Assembly: GCA_000739515.1 (NCBI GenBank)
Contig: DF820456.1
Coordinates: forward strand, 107,835 to 158,803
DNA length: 50,969 nucleotides
Reading direction: 5' to 3'
Source: Candidatus Moduliflexus flocculans
GTDB lineage: Bacteria; Moduliflexota; Moduliflexia; Moduliflexales; Moduliflexaceae
Shown: positions 18,330 through 26,738 of the stretch, one piece after another
How the letters are laid out: every line of letters starts with the position of its first letter
How positions within the stretch are numbered: position 1 is the first letter of the stretch
Notes under the pieces: generated by a model
What the model saw: only the letters and a program-made list of their open reading frames with translations
What the model was told of the DNA's origin: nothing
Database searches by the model: none
Position numbers and translations under genes: made by a program

Positions 18330-18591
18330 GAGAAGCGTCCTCCACTCGCGCCCGCTTGCGATCCGGCATGACGGGCATGATTGGCATCACATATCGCTGT
18401 TTTTTCAATCGCCGCTTAATCTCCGATGGGGACGCTGCTTCCAAAAATCCTTCGACCGCTTCAACGAGGTTAACACGCGCTTCCTCAATCGAGTCTCCCT
18501 GACTGACGACATCGAGTTCCTGACAGGTTGCGACATACCCATCATCCTCGCGTTCGATCACAGCGGTTAATTGTAACGTTTTTTTCATCAT
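18322..18591 (-). CDS. hicB: HicB-type antitoxin
   Basis: 89 residues from the ATG at 18591, chosen because a GGGG-rich binding site precedes it; the frame is open to 18714 without one. The core is the HicB partial RNase H fold: LTAVIEREDDGYVATCQELDVVS, GDSIEEARVNLVEAVEGFLE. A basic, Met/Pro-rich tail (KKQRYVMPIMPVMP) follows instead of the DNA-binding domain found in longer HicB proteins, so autoregulation may be weak or work otherwise. It neutralises HicA, encoded directly downstream with an 8-bp overlap. Confidence 0.9.
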   Translation of the reverse strand: MMKKTLQLTAVIEREDDGYVATCQELDVVSQGDSIEEARVNLVEAVEGFLEAASPSEIKRRLKKQRYVMPIMPVMPDRKRARVEDASHA

Positions 18592-19068
18592 ATTTACCCC
18601 TTTGCAACGACTTCTGCACTCGCTAATAATTTTATCATGTTTCCGCGGGAGAATCTCACATAAAACGATGGAATCTTTGCAAGAAATTTCTTCGGCTGAA
18701 GTGAGGAATTGCATGGTTTTTTTATGGGCGGTGATATTGGGATGGGGGAGTTGTCAGACACCTTAACGGTGGATGTTTCTCCTCATTCAATTCTTGCAGC
18801 AAGATGTCCGGCGACCAGATCGGATAGGACTCGCCTGACTTCTATTCTCCGTCAAGACAAAAATACATCTCAGGAGCTTTGACACTCCTCTATTATGCCG
18901 TTTAGCCACAAAAACGCCCGAACGCCTGCGTTTCATGAAGATCGACGGAAAATAAGATTGACGAATTTGGGCTGATGAAACAACATTCGCACAGAACATC
19001 ATGGGATTATTCGTTGCGTGGCTCAGACGATATAAATCAATAGAACGACTAAGGAGGGAATACGAGTG
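18592..19068. other. intergenic region with decayed palindromes
   Basis: This 477-bp gap between divergent hicB and the STAND ATPase contains a damaged GTCAGACACCTT half near 18755 and a short AGGAGCTTTGACACTCCT palindrome at 18872-18889. No open frame here looks like a gene. AAGGAGGG just before 19069 is the ribosome binding site of the next gene. Confidence 0.5.
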
Positions 19069-20187
19069 ATGAATATCCAACAAAACCCATATAACGCTAG
19101 CCGACCAATTAGCCGCCGAAATGATTTTTTTGGAAGAAAAGGAGAATTTCGTCGGGCTTATCAGATGTTGCTGTCTGTTGAGTCAATCAATATTATTGGC
19201 TCGCGCCGAATCGGGAAAACCTCGTTTTTGAACGTGTTATCGAATCAGGAAATGCAGCAGAATTTCCTTGAAGATGTTGAAACATTCAGGCAACGGTCGT
19301 TATTCGTCTTTCTTGATATGCAAAGTCAAAAAATGGCGACGCCATTCGAATTTCTGAGCCGGTTAGCTGAGCAAATCAGTGCCGGTGGAGGCAACTTTCA
19401 TCCCCAAATCCAATCGTATTATGATTTCGAAAAGATTCTCGCGCAACTCGCGAACGAAGATAAACAGTTGTTCATTGTGTTGGATGAATTCGAAAGCGTG
19501 GCATCCAATGAACATTTTACGGTGGCATTTTATGACATGCTCCGACACTACCAGCAGCGCTATTTCGTATCCTATGTCGTTGCTTCAGCTAAAGGAGTCA
19601 AAGAAGTTGCCAAAAGCGCTGTCACCTCTTCGGAATTTTTTAACATTTTTCGCGTCTTGCGCGTCGGCCTGTTAAACGATGAAGATGCGAACGATTTGAT
19701 TTGCAAAGACGCTTCTCTTGCCGTAGATGTGCCGTTCGTGAAACTCATTGCCGGGCGGCATCCCTTTTTTATATCCCTGCTCTGTTTTCATCTCTTCGAC
19801 GCGCAAGCCTATGAAGCCGATACTCCTCCGGGGAAAAGTCGCGAACGCATCATTCATCGCTTTTTAGAGGAAGCATTCGACCATTTTGTCTATGCCTGGG
19901 ATCATCTTTCCAGTAATGAACGCGATGTTCTCAAACGGATCGCCAATAACGAAAAAATAGATGACGATGATACTCCTGAATTGCTCAGTTTAGAGCAAAA
20001 AGCTCTGCTTGCAGAACAAAAGGGGAAGCATGTTATTTTTTCATCGGCGTTCGAAGGTTTTGTGAAAGAACTGGAATTTTCCAAAACGAAAGAAGAGGTC
20101 TCCCAATTCATTTCGAAAAATACTCGCGCCATCGTTTCCATCGGCAAATATTGTATTGATCAGGCTGTTACGGCGCTGAAAAAATAG
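19069..20187 (+). CDS. STAND-type AAA ATPase
   Basis: 372 residues from the ATG at 19069; a GTG one codon earlier is also possible, both served by AAGGAGGG. It opens with NPYNASRPISRRNDFFGR, the usual entry of AAA/STAND ATPases of the 'AAA-like domain' group. The Walker A motif is GSRRIGKTS at about 44-52 and Walker B is LFIVLDE at about 134-140. ATPase and helical lid follow, then a C-terminal winged-helix-like region (HVIFSSAFEGFVKE). Family members act as signal-transducing switches, in many cases in programmed cell death or phage response, but normally carry an effector domain; none is visible here. It lies upstream of the NACHT gene on the same strand. Confidence 0.82.
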   Translation: MNIQQNPYNASRPISRRNDFFGRKGEFRRAYQMLLSVESINIIGSRRIGKTSFLNVLSNQEMQQNFLEDVETFRQRSLFVFLDMQSQKMATPFEFLSRLAEQISAGGGNFHPQIQSYYDFEKILAQLANEDKQLFIVLDEFESVASNEHFTVAFYDMLRHYQQRYFVSYVVASAKGVKEVAKSAVTSSEFFNIFRVLRVGLLNDEDANDLICKDASLAVDVPFVKLIAGRHPFFISLLCFHLFDAQAYEADTPPGKSRERIIHRFLEEAFDHFVYAWDHLSSNERDVLKRIANNEKIDDDDTPELLSLEQKALLAEQKGKHVIFSSAFEGFVKELEFSKTKEEVSQFISKNTRAIVSIGKYCIDQAVTALKK

Positions 20188-20190
20188 CAA

Positions 20191-20310
20191 ATGGCCGCCC
20201 GGCAAGGCTATGCGGCGGTCGTCATCAATCAGACCGGCTACGAATTGCGGCACGTCGCCGAACGCCGGATCGCGGCGAAGTATCTGCCTGTGCATGAAAG
20301 GAGTCAATAG
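20191..20310 (+). pseudogene. possible short gene remnant
   Basis: A 39-codon frame starting 3 bp after the ATPase stop and ending exactly where the MITE-like element at 20311 begins. Its Arg/Ala-rich sequence (MAARQGYAAVVINQ, RHVAERRIAAKY) reads like protein rather than random DNA, but no family was recognised. It could be a fragment of a gene cut by the element, or chance. Confidence 0.25.
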
Positions 20311-20399
20311 AGACCGTATCGGAAATAAGGATTTGACCCACCCCTTACCCCTCCCAAGAGGGGAATTTCGGAATGATTTTCTTATTTCCGATACGGTCT
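20311..20399. mobile_element. 89-bp MITE-like palindromic element
   Basis: Perfect 19-bp inverted ends, AGACCGTATCGGAAATAAG (20311-20329) and its complement (20381-20399), enclose the G-rich core CCACCCCTTACCCCTCCC shared with other repeats in this window. It ends 8 bp before the NACHT start codon. No clear target duplication was found. Confidence 0.7.
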
Positions 20400-20407
20400 G
20401 ATAAAAT

Positions 20408-21145
20408 ATGGGAACTGCGTTAAAATATTTGCTGATTGCGCTGGGCGCGCAACTTCCGGTGATCGGCGTGGCTGTGGTCTGGTGGGCAGAGATTCTGAAA
20501 CATCCGCTTTCGACGGCAGTTTTGGCGGTGATGTACGAAGGCATTCTCCTCGGATGGGCGATCCTGGGGAAAGATGTCTGGGAAACCTTGCGACCGGATA
20601 TGGTGAAAGCGACGGCGGATTGGGTGAAAGTCAGCCTTCTCAATGCCTTCTCCGATTTTCGCCGCCGTTATAACACGCACGTGCTGTATGAACATCGGGT
20701 CTTCGGCTCAAAAGGGCTGCGAACGCCGGGACAGGGGATTTTGGAATTGGCGCAGGTCTTTGTGGAGTTGCGGGTTGCGCCGAGTCACGCGCTTCAGGTC
20801 AGCGCCAGTCCATTAACCGCGAAAACCGTATCCGGCAGCCAGCCGGTCTGGGCGTTTCTGCAACGCCTCAAAAAGAACGAGGCGACCGCGTTCGCGATTC
20901 TCGGCCCGCCCGGATGCGGTAAAACCACGTTGTTGAAACATGTCGCCTTAACCTTTGCCGCTAATCAGCAGCGGCAATACCGCCTGCGCGCATACACGCC
21001 GATGTTGCTGCTGCTGCGAGAGCAGGCGGCGCTCATCGTCGAACAATCCCCCTCGTTAGCGGAATTAGCGCACACCCACTTTGCCAATCAGAAGCGCTAT
21101 CCTGAGCTTGATCCGCCGCCGCAGTGGGTTCCACGCGCGTCTTAG
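20408..21145 (+). CDS. NACHT NTPase, N-terminal part (frameshifted gene)
   Basis: 245 residues. Two hydrophobic segments at about 7-27 and 33-52 suggest a membrane-anchored N-terminus. A charged linker follows and then a NACHT P-loop, LGPPGCGKTT, at about 165-173. The frame ends at 21145 just before the expected Walker B region, which continues in another frame from 21124. A single-base loss around 21124-21140 would explain this, so the two pieces are one gene of about 740 codons. The ATG at 20408 has no Shine-Dalgarno sequence: the upstream DNA is the MITE-like element ending at 20399, which may have replaced the native leader. Whether the frameshift is real or a sequencing error cannot be told here. 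Confidence 0.75.
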   Translation: MGTALKYLLIALGAQLPVIGVAVVWWAEILKHPLSTAVLAVMYEGILLGWAILGKDVWETLRPDMVKATADWVKVSLLNAFSDFRRRYNTHVLYEHRVFGSKGLRTPGQGILELAQVFVELRVAPSHALQVSASPLTAKTVSGSQPVWAFLQRLKKNEATAFAILGPPGCGKTTLLKHVALTFAANQQRQYRLRAYTPMLLLLREQAALIVEQSPSLAELAHTHFANQKRYPELDPPPQWVPRAS

Positions 21146-22629
21146 CCGGACGCTGCCTGATGATGCTGGATGGGTTAGATGAAGTGCGGGAAGATCAGCG
21201 TCAGGCGATCTCCACCTGGATCGACCGGCAAATCCGAGATTATCCGAAGTGCCGATTCATTGTCACCACCCGCCCCCAGGGCTATTTGGATGCGCCATTA
21301 GCGCAGGCGCATGGGCTGGAAGTCTTGCCGTTTCAACCAGAACAGGTCGAACGCTTTGTGCGTAACTGGTATGTCGCCACGAAACTGACGCTTTCCGGCA
21401 AAGATGATCCGGGGATGCGGCGCGACGCGGAACATGACGCGGACGATTTGCTGCGTCGGCTACAACATCAACCGAAATTGCAAGAATTGACGGTCAATCC
21501 GCTGCTCCTCACGATGATCGCCAATGTCCACAATTATCGCGGCGCGCTGCCGGACCGCCGGGTGGAACTCTACGCTGAAATCTGCGATGTGCTCTTAGGA
21601 CATTGGCAGCGAGCGAAAGGGATGGACGATCGCCTGAGCGCCAAACAAAAACGGGCGGTGCTTCAGCCATTAGCCGAAGAGATGATGGCGCAACGCGTCC
21701 GGGAATTCCCGACGGCTGACGTGCTGACGGCGTTGGAAGCGCACCTGCAAGGGGTGGGACTGACGAAAGACGAGACGCCGCTTTTTCTGAAAAACCTCCA
21801 GGAACAGAGCGGATTATTGCTGGAAAATGCCTCCGGCGTCTGGGGCTTCGCGCATCTGACGTTTCAGGAATATCTCTGCGCCTGCCATTGGCACGAAACC
21901 GGCAGACCGTCCGCCTGGACAACGGAAGAATGGCAGGTCTGCATTGCCGATGGCTGGTGGCATGAAGTCGCGCGACTCTACGCCGCGCAAGCCGCCGACG
22001 CCACCGCATTAGTGAGAGCGTGTTTGGAGGCAAATACCGCCGAGGCGCTCGCGTTGGCTGAAAACGTGACGAAAGAAGCCTTAAAAGTCGATCCGGCGCT
22101 GCGCGAGGCGATCACGAAAACCTTAAGCGAGCGCGTCTTGATTCGTTTGCGCCGCGATCCGCTGATTGTCTCGGACGACGACGCGCCAGAAGCATTTAAA
22201 ATCAGCGGCGTTCCGGGACGCCCGCTGGAATATATTCAGAACGAGTACGAAGATCGCGGCGAGACGGTCTTTGATCGCGCCACCGGCCTGACCTGGCAGA
22301 AAGCGGGATCGTCGAAAGCATTGGTGTATGCTGACGTGCAGAAGTATATCGTCGAATTAAATCGGAAAAAATTCGCCGGATACGATGACTGGCGGCTGCC
22401 GACGATTCCTGAATTGATGTCGTTGTTGGAACCAGAGAAACAGTCTAATGGCTTCTATCTCAGTCCAATTTTTGATGTGCCAAAAGTGGAATATTATTGG
22501 GAATGGAGTGCTGATAAAAGGCAAGAAAAAGGTGAAGGTTCGGCGGAGTCGGCGTGGGACGTCAGTTTCAACCTCGGCGTCGTGGACTGGTGCAACCTTG
22601 ATGGCTATGTGCGAGGAGTTCGTTCCTGA
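21124..22629 (+). CDS. NACHT NTPase, C-terminal part with DUF1566 (C-type-lectin-like) domain
   Basis: 501 residues from a GTG, in reality the continuation of the gene begun at 20408. Walker B is LMMLDGLDE at about 12-20, followed by the NACHT sensor region FIVTTRPQGY and the helical NACHT-associated domains (AHLTFQEYLCA). From about residue 375 to the end it is a DUF1566/Lcl C-terminal domain (FDRATGLTWQKAG, DDWRLPTIPELMSLL), a C-type-lectin-like fold. Its last 25 residues (AWDVSFNLGVVDWC, YVRGVRS) match the position and shape of the variable region of DGR target proteins. NACHT proteins are conflict or signalling NTPases in which the C-terminus senses ligand. No reverse transcriptase lies nearby. 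Confidence 0.78.
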   Translation: MGSTRVLAGRCLMMLDGLDEVREDQRQAISTWIDRQIRDYPKCRFIVTTRPQGYLDAPLAQAHGLEVLPFQPEQVERFVRNWYVATKLTLSGKDDPGMRRDAEHDADDLLRRLQHQPKLQELTVNPLLLTMIANVHNYRGALPDRRVELYAEICDVLLGHWQRAKGMDDRLSAKQKRAVLQPLAEEMMAQRVREFPTADVLTALEAHLQGVGLTKDETPLFLKNLQEQSGLLLENASGVWGFAHLTFQEYLCACHWHETGRPSAWTTEEWQVCIADGWWHEVARLYAAQAADATALVRACLEANTAEALALAENVTKEALKVDPALREAITKTLSERVLIRLRRDPLIVSDDDAPEAFKISGVPGRPLEYIQNEYEDRGETVFDRATGLTWQKAGSSKALVYADVQKYIVELNRKKFAGYDDWRLPTIPELMSLLEPEKQSNGFYLSPIFDVPKVEYYWEWSADKRQEKGEGSAESAWDVSFNLGVVDWCNLDGYVRGVRS

Positions 22630-22719
22630 CAATGATGTGGGGTATTTGGTTATTTGATCCTTTGGGGGGTTTGGGGGGCTTGCCCCCCAACGAAAAATTT
22701 TTTTGTACCTATTTACTTA

Positions 22720-22814
22720 CGTACCGCGAACGTCCTCGTTCGCAGAAGGCGTCCCCCATGCTGTTGAGAGCGTTCAGCGCAGGCAAGGTGGCGAACGGGG
22801 ACGTTCGCGGTACG
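22720..22814. repeat. inverted repeat, ACCGCGAACGTCC family
   Basis: Left arm CGTACCGCGAACGTCCTC (from 22720) pairs with GGGACGTTCGCGGTACG (to 22814), separated by about 47 bp that contain further short inverted words. A related element with different arms is at 45290-45350. A separate G6/C6 hairpin lies at about 22662-22691. Together these fill most of the gap between the NACHT gene and the convergent gene ending at 22882. Confidence 0.7.
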
Positions 22815-22881
22815 GGGGCTTCCTAAAAATTTACAGAACAATGCAAGAATCTTTGCACATTGCGTGCAGAACGCAATTGCG

Positions 22882-24294
22882 CTATGATTCCGTGACGGCA
22901 GCCATTTCCTGCTGTTTCCAGGCTTGACGAATGCGGACGGAAGGAATGACTTGTTCCAAATCGCCGATATTGAGTTTGATCGCGTCGCGCAGCATCAGGC
23001 GGTCTTCATCATCAAGCCCGGCGATTTCGGCGGCAATTTTGAAATTATTGAGATAATCGCGAAAGCCTTCGGCCTGTTGCAATTCCAGCGGATTGCGAGG
23101 CGTTTTAATCTTTTCGAGGATAACGGCGTAGAGTTCCTGAAACGGAAGTTTTCCGGCGTGATATTCTTCGAACAGCGCATGCGTCGGGGTATAAATCACG
23201 TTGCAGAACTGGCAGATACTCGCGATGACATCGGCGTGACGCTGGTCGTTCACCATCTCAAACGCGATATTGCAGCGCTGAATCATGTCCATTTCCCGCA
23301 TGCTGCTTTTCACTTCTGTGTAGCTGGCGTTATCAATCAGGAAATAATCCCGCACGTCAATATGCTGCTGATTTTTGCTGTATTCCGTAAACACAATCGG
23401 CAGAATCATCGCTTTATGACGCGGCTGCACCGTGACGCCTAACACCGGATCGATCCCTTGCAGGCGACCGAACCGCTCGCCCCAGCTCATCAGAAGCTCT
23501 TCCACCACGTCATCCACCTCCATCGTCTGGCCGACCGGGATATGGCGCAAAAACATCTGTTTGATGCTGTCAATAGCGTGATCTGACAATTTGCCGGAAC
23601 GATAGGATTGTTTATCTTCGCGGTCCACCAACGCTTGAATATCGCGCACTAATTTATCAACAAAACTGGTTTTGCTGACCGACGGTGGCAGGATATTTTT
23701 GCTTTTTAGCTTGGTATAAAAAAACTCCACGCTGTTCGGAATATCCACATATCTACGGGAATCGTGGCGGGGATACCCTTCGCCCGCCATGACGACCGTA
23801 GATTGATTGCGCAGCAGCCGCGCAATGTCAATTCCGGCGCGGAAGGCGCTGTTCGGGTCTTTGCGGCTGAGCATAATGTGTCCGCCGAGCGTGCCGATAA
23901 AACGGTAAAATCTTTGAATCAGTTCGTTGACAACACGGATTTTGATATAGACAAAGGTGATTTCGTCGGTGGCCAGCACAACATGCGGATATTGACCGCT
24001 GATTTCTTTGGAGATATTCATGCAATGCAGCATCATGCCAAGTGTATGCCGCCGTGCCATCGGATGGGAAGGAATAATGATGACCGAATAGCCTTCCTCA
24101 TATTTTTTTGCGACGTTGCCGATGGATTCGATGCTGTGGGCGGTGCGTTCTCCGAGAATGGAGCGCGTGCCGAGGCGCAGAAACGGCATGATGACAAAAC
24201 GGTTGATTAAATCGGGAAGTGATTCGTTCAATCGTTTTTTCCAGAGAGAAAAAGGTGTGCTGATTCGTCCGACAAAGGCGTCTTTTACCGTCAT
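22882..24294 (-). CDS. possible PlsC-like acyltransferase
   Basis: 470 residues, not confidently recognised. The middle resembles glycerolphosphate acyltransferases of the PlsC fold: IIIPSHPMARRHTLG in place of the usual HxxxxD motif, GGHIMLSRKDPNSAFRAG in place of the G-x-I-x-x-x-R block, and VMAGEGYPRHDSRR in place of the FPEGTRS block. Each motif is changed, in particular His-Pro-Met-Ala-Arg-Arg for His-x4-Asp, so catalysis is uncertain. No signal peptide is seen; a few hydrophobic segments could touch the membrane. The C-terminal 200 residues are charged and mostly helical. It is divergent from dnaJ across a 265-bp gap. The ATG at 24294 has only a weak binding site. Confidence 0.45.
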   Translation of the reverse strand: MTVKDAFVGRISTPFSLWKKRLNESLPDLINRFVIMPFLRLGTRSILGERTAHSIESIGNVAKKYEEGYSVIIIPSHPMARRHTLGMMLHCMNISKEISGQYPHVVLATDEITFVYIKIRVVNELIQRFYRFIGTLGGHIMLSRKDPNSAFRAGIDIARLLRNQSTVVMAGEGYPRHDSRRYVDIPNSVEFFYTKLKSKNILPPSVSKTSFVDKLVRDIQALVDREDKQSYRSGKLSDHAIDSIKQMFLRHIPVGQTMEVDDVVEELLMSWGERFGRLQGIDPVLGVTVQPRHKAMILPIVFTEYSKNQQHIDVRDYFLIDNASYTEVKSSMREMDMIQRCNIAFEMVNDQRHADVIASICQFCNVIYTPTHALFEEYHAGKLPFQELYAVILEKIKTPRNPLELQQAEGFRDYLNNFKIAAEIAGLDDEDRLMLRDAIKLNIGDLEQVIPSVRIRQAWKQQEMAAVTES

Positions 24295-24479
24295 GTTTTT
24301 CCAGATGCTCTAAATTGGTGCTGCGATGATATTGTCATTGAGATGTTGTGTTCATCACATAGAAAGACAATGAGGATACAGGGAAGTTTAATTGGTTATG
24401 TTGAACTTGTCAAGTTACAATTGCGTGTTTCGCAGAAAATACAGCGTTTCTCAAAATGGAACAATTCACAGACAAGCCC

Positions 24480-24508
24480 TTGACAGAATTGCGCCGATTG
24501 GTTATTAT
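24480..24508 (+). promoter_or_regulatory. near-consensus sigma-70-type promoter upstream of DnaJ gene
   Basis: TTGACA at 24480-24485 and TATTAT at 24503-24508 are separated by 17 bp, the optimal spacing, 51 bp before the start codon at 24560. No heat-shock sigma or CIRCE-like site was seen in its place, suggesting housekeeping expression. Confidence 0.7.
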
Positions 24509-24559
24509 AACACAGACTTAAATAATTACAAAATTGAACAGACGAGGTGATGCCAAGAT

Positions 24560-25477
24560 ATGAGAGATTATTACGAGGTACTCGGTGTCAAGAAAAATGT
24601 CAGCGACGCCGAGTTGAAAAAAGCCTATCGCAAGTTAGCCATGCGGTACCATCCGGATCGAAATCCGAACGATAAAGCCGCAGAAGAAAAATTCAAAGAA
24701 ATCAACGAGGCCTACGCCGTGTTAAGTGACGCCGAAAAACGCAAACAATATGACATGTTCGGCGCGGATGGATTCCGTCAGCGTTTCAGTCAGGAAGACA
24801 TCTTTCGCGGCACCGATTTTTCCAGCATTTTCAACGAATTCAACATGGGTGGCGGCAATTTGTTCGAGCATCTGTTCGGCGGCGGACAGCGGCGCGGCGG
24901 ATTTTCCGGCGGCAATCCGTTCGGCGGATTCGGCGGGCAAGGCTATGCGCCGTCAAAAGGCCAGGATGTGGAAACGACCGTCACGATTCCGTTCCATGTC
25001 GCCTATCATGGCGGCAAGCAACGTCTGAGCCTTCAAATTCCTGGTGCGGGACGGCAGGAGATTGAAATCAAAATTCCAGCAGGCATTGAAGAAGGCAAAA
25101 AGCTCCGCGTGGCGGGAAAAGGTTCACTTGCGCCCGGCGGCGCTCCCGGCGATCTGTATGTCATCATTCATATTGCGCCGCATCCGCGCTTCGAGCGGCA
25201 TGGCGCTGACCTTGAAGCGCCCGTCACTATCGGCCTGACCGAGGCGCTGCTCGGCACGACGATTACCGTGCCGACAATGGAAGAGGAACAGAAGTCGTTG
25301 AAAGTTCCGGCAGGCGTCTCGCCCGGCACGAAAATGCGGATTAAAGGTTTTGGCTTTCCGTATATGGGGAAACATGAAAAGGGCGATTTGTATGTGAAGA
25401 TTCAGGTTAAATTGCCAGCAGCGCTGACTGACCAGCAGCGCGAACTCGTCGAAAAATTGCGGGAAACCGGGCTATAA
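24560..25477 (+). CDS. DnaJ-class co-chaperone (CbpA-like)
   Basis: 305 residues. The J domain occupies 1-66 with the essential HPD at 31-33. A Gly/Phe-rich linker with repeated FGG follows at about 95-140, then the two beta-sandwich client-binding subdomains of DnaJ-C ([25 protein letters not shown]). The cysteine-rich zinc finger of classical DnaJ is absent, so it is the CbpA/type B form. It stimulates the ATPase of DnaK and delivers unfolded clients. The ATG at 24560 follows GAGGTGA. A near-consensus promoter lies upstream and the palindrome at 25503-25535 with following T-rich stretch probably ends the transcript. No dnaK or grpE is in the window. Confidence 0.93.
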   Translation: MRDYYEVLGVKKNVSDAELKKAYRKLAMRYHPDRNPNDKAAEEKFKEINEAYAVLSDAEKRKQYDMFGADGFRQRFSQEDIFRGTDFSSIFNEFNMGGGNLFEHLFGGGQRRGGFSGGNPFGGFGGQGYAPSKGQDVETTVTIPFHVAYHGGKQRLSLQIPGAGRQEIEIKIPAGIEEGKKLRVAGKGSLAPGGAPGDLYVIIHIAPHPRFERHGADLEAPVTIGLTEALLGTTITVPTMEEEQKSLKVPAGVSPGTKMRIKGFGFPYMGKHEKGDLYVKIQVKLPAALTDQQRELVEKLRETGL

Positions 25478-25502
25478 TCACGTTAAACAATAACTTCCGC
25501 TC

Positions 25503-25535
25503 AAACCTCACAGGTCTTGAAGACCTGTGAGGTTT
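25503..25535 (+). terminator. perfect palindrome followed by T-rich stretch
   Basis: Two 16-bp arms (AAACCTCACAGGTCTT and complement) around a single G, then TTTCTTTA. It lies 26 bp after the DnaJ-like gene and is likely its terminator. The same palindrome with small changes occurs at 33454 and 47555, so it is a dispersed repeat serving as one. Confidence 0.65.
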
Positions 25536-25549
25536 CTTTAATAAATACG

Positions 25550-26704
25550 ATGGAGCATATTCTGATTATCGGCGGAGGCGGCACGGGCGCAGCGTTGGCG
25601 CATGATTTGACGCTGCGCGGCTTCCGCGTGTCGTTGTTTGAAAAAGGGGAGTATTTCTCCGGCGCGACCGGACGGCATCACGGCTTGCTGCACAGCGGAG
25701 CGCGGTACGCGGTGAACGATCCGGAAGCGGCGCAGGAATGTATCGAAGAAAATCAGCTATTGCGCCGACTTGCGCCGCAGGCCATCGAACAGAACGGCGG
25801 CTTGTTTGTCGCCCTGACTGATGAAGACGTGGCATTTTCCGCCCGCTTTCTCGAAGGCTGCGCGACGGCGGGGATTCCGACAACCGTTCTGGCGCGGGAG
25901 CAAGCCTTGAAGCTCGAACCGGCGCTGACGCCTGATCTCAAATTTGCGGTGCATGTTCCAGATGCGACATTCGACGCCTGGCGGCTGCCGCTTCATTTTC
26001 TGGCCACCGCCAAAACGCATGGCGCGGCAGTGCATCATTTTACCGAAATCACGGCGATTCATGCGGCGCATGGCGCGGCGACAGGGCTGCGCGCGCGGGA
26101 TTACGCTTCTGGCCGGGAATTCGACGTATCTGGCGATCTGATTGTCAACGCCACCGGCGCATGGGCGGGAAAAGTCGCGGCGCTTGCAGGCGTGAACGTG
26201 CCGCTGCGTCCGGGGCCGGGCGTCATGGTGGCGGTGTCGCAGCGCGTGACCGATTGCGTCATCAATCGTCTGCATCCGCCGGGAGAAGGGGATATTATCG
26301 TGCCGCAGCGCAAGTTTTCCGTGTTAGGCACGTCCCTCTGGCTTGCAGATGATCCGGATCGGGAAACCACGCCGCCGGAACATATTCAGCGTATGGTAGG
26401 TTTATGCGGCGCGATGGTGCCGTCAGTGCGGCAGATGGCGCGGCATTCGGCCTGGAGCGCGTCGCGCCCGCTGCTCAGCCTCGGCGAATACGCTAATCCG
26501 CAAGACATCAGCCGCACATTCGATTGTTTTGATCATGCGGTCAAAGACGGCCTGCGCGGCTTCATTTCGATTATTGGCGGCAAAGCGACGACGCTGCGGG
26601 CAATGGCGGAAAAAACCGCTGATCTGATCTGCCGCATCACCAGGCGTGACGCTCCCTGTGCCACGAAAACGACGCCGCTTGTTCCATATCGGCGTTTCTG
26701 GTAA
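25550..26704 (+). CDS. GlpA-like FAD-dependent glycerol-3-phosphate dehydrogenase subunit
   Basis: 384 residues. The N-terminal FAD-binding Rossmann motif is ILIIGGGGTGAALAHDLTLR, followed by the GlpA/GlpD signature FSGATGRHHGLLHSGARYAV. The rest aligns along the length of E. coli GlpA up to IIGGKATTLRAMAEKTAD, but the C-terminal BFD-like Fe-S segment of full GlpA is missing. The family oxidises sn-glycerol 3-phosphate, or other 2-hydroxyacids or glycerol derivatives, and passes electrons to a partner. The partner here is apparently the SdhB-like protein 34 bp downstream instead of GlpB/GlpC. The ATG at 25550 is chosen because earlier starts lie inside the palindrome. No strong Shine-Dalgarno sequence is seen. 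The substrate is not certain. Confidence 0.82.
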   Translation: MEHILIIGGGGTGAALAHDLTLRGFRVSLFEKGEYFSGATGRHHGLLHSGARYAVNDPEAAQECIEENQLLRRLAPQAIEQNGGLFVALTDEDVAFSARFLEGCATAGIPTTVLAREQALKLEPALTPDLKFAVHVPDATFDAWRLPLHFLATAKTHGAAVHHFTEITAIHAAHGAATGLRARDYASGREFDVSGDLIVNATGAWAGKVAALAGVNVPLRPGPGVMVAVSQRVTDCVINRLHPPGEGDIIVPQRKFSVLGTSLWLADDPDRETTPPEHIQRMVGLCGAMVPSVRQMARHSAWSASRPLLSLGEYANPQDISRTFDCFDHAVKDGLRGFISIIGGKATTLRAMAEKTADLICRITRRDAPCATKTTPLVPYRRFW

Positions 26705-26738
26705 CCCGGTGTTACCGTTTCTTGTGGTGAGCATAAAA

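Noticed and set aside
18322..18714. Longer HicB protein starting at 18714
   Set aside because: The extra 41 residues lack a binding site and do not resemble HicB; the start at 18591 has both.
22630..22881. Possible DGR template repeat or reverse transcriptase after the NACHT gene
   Set aside because: The region is only palindromic repeats with no similarity to the gene's 3' end and no open frame for a reverse transcriptase.
24480..24559. Heat-shock control of the DnaJ-like gene
   Set aside because: No CIRCE inverted repeat or sigma-32-like boxes are visible; the promoter is sigma-70-like.
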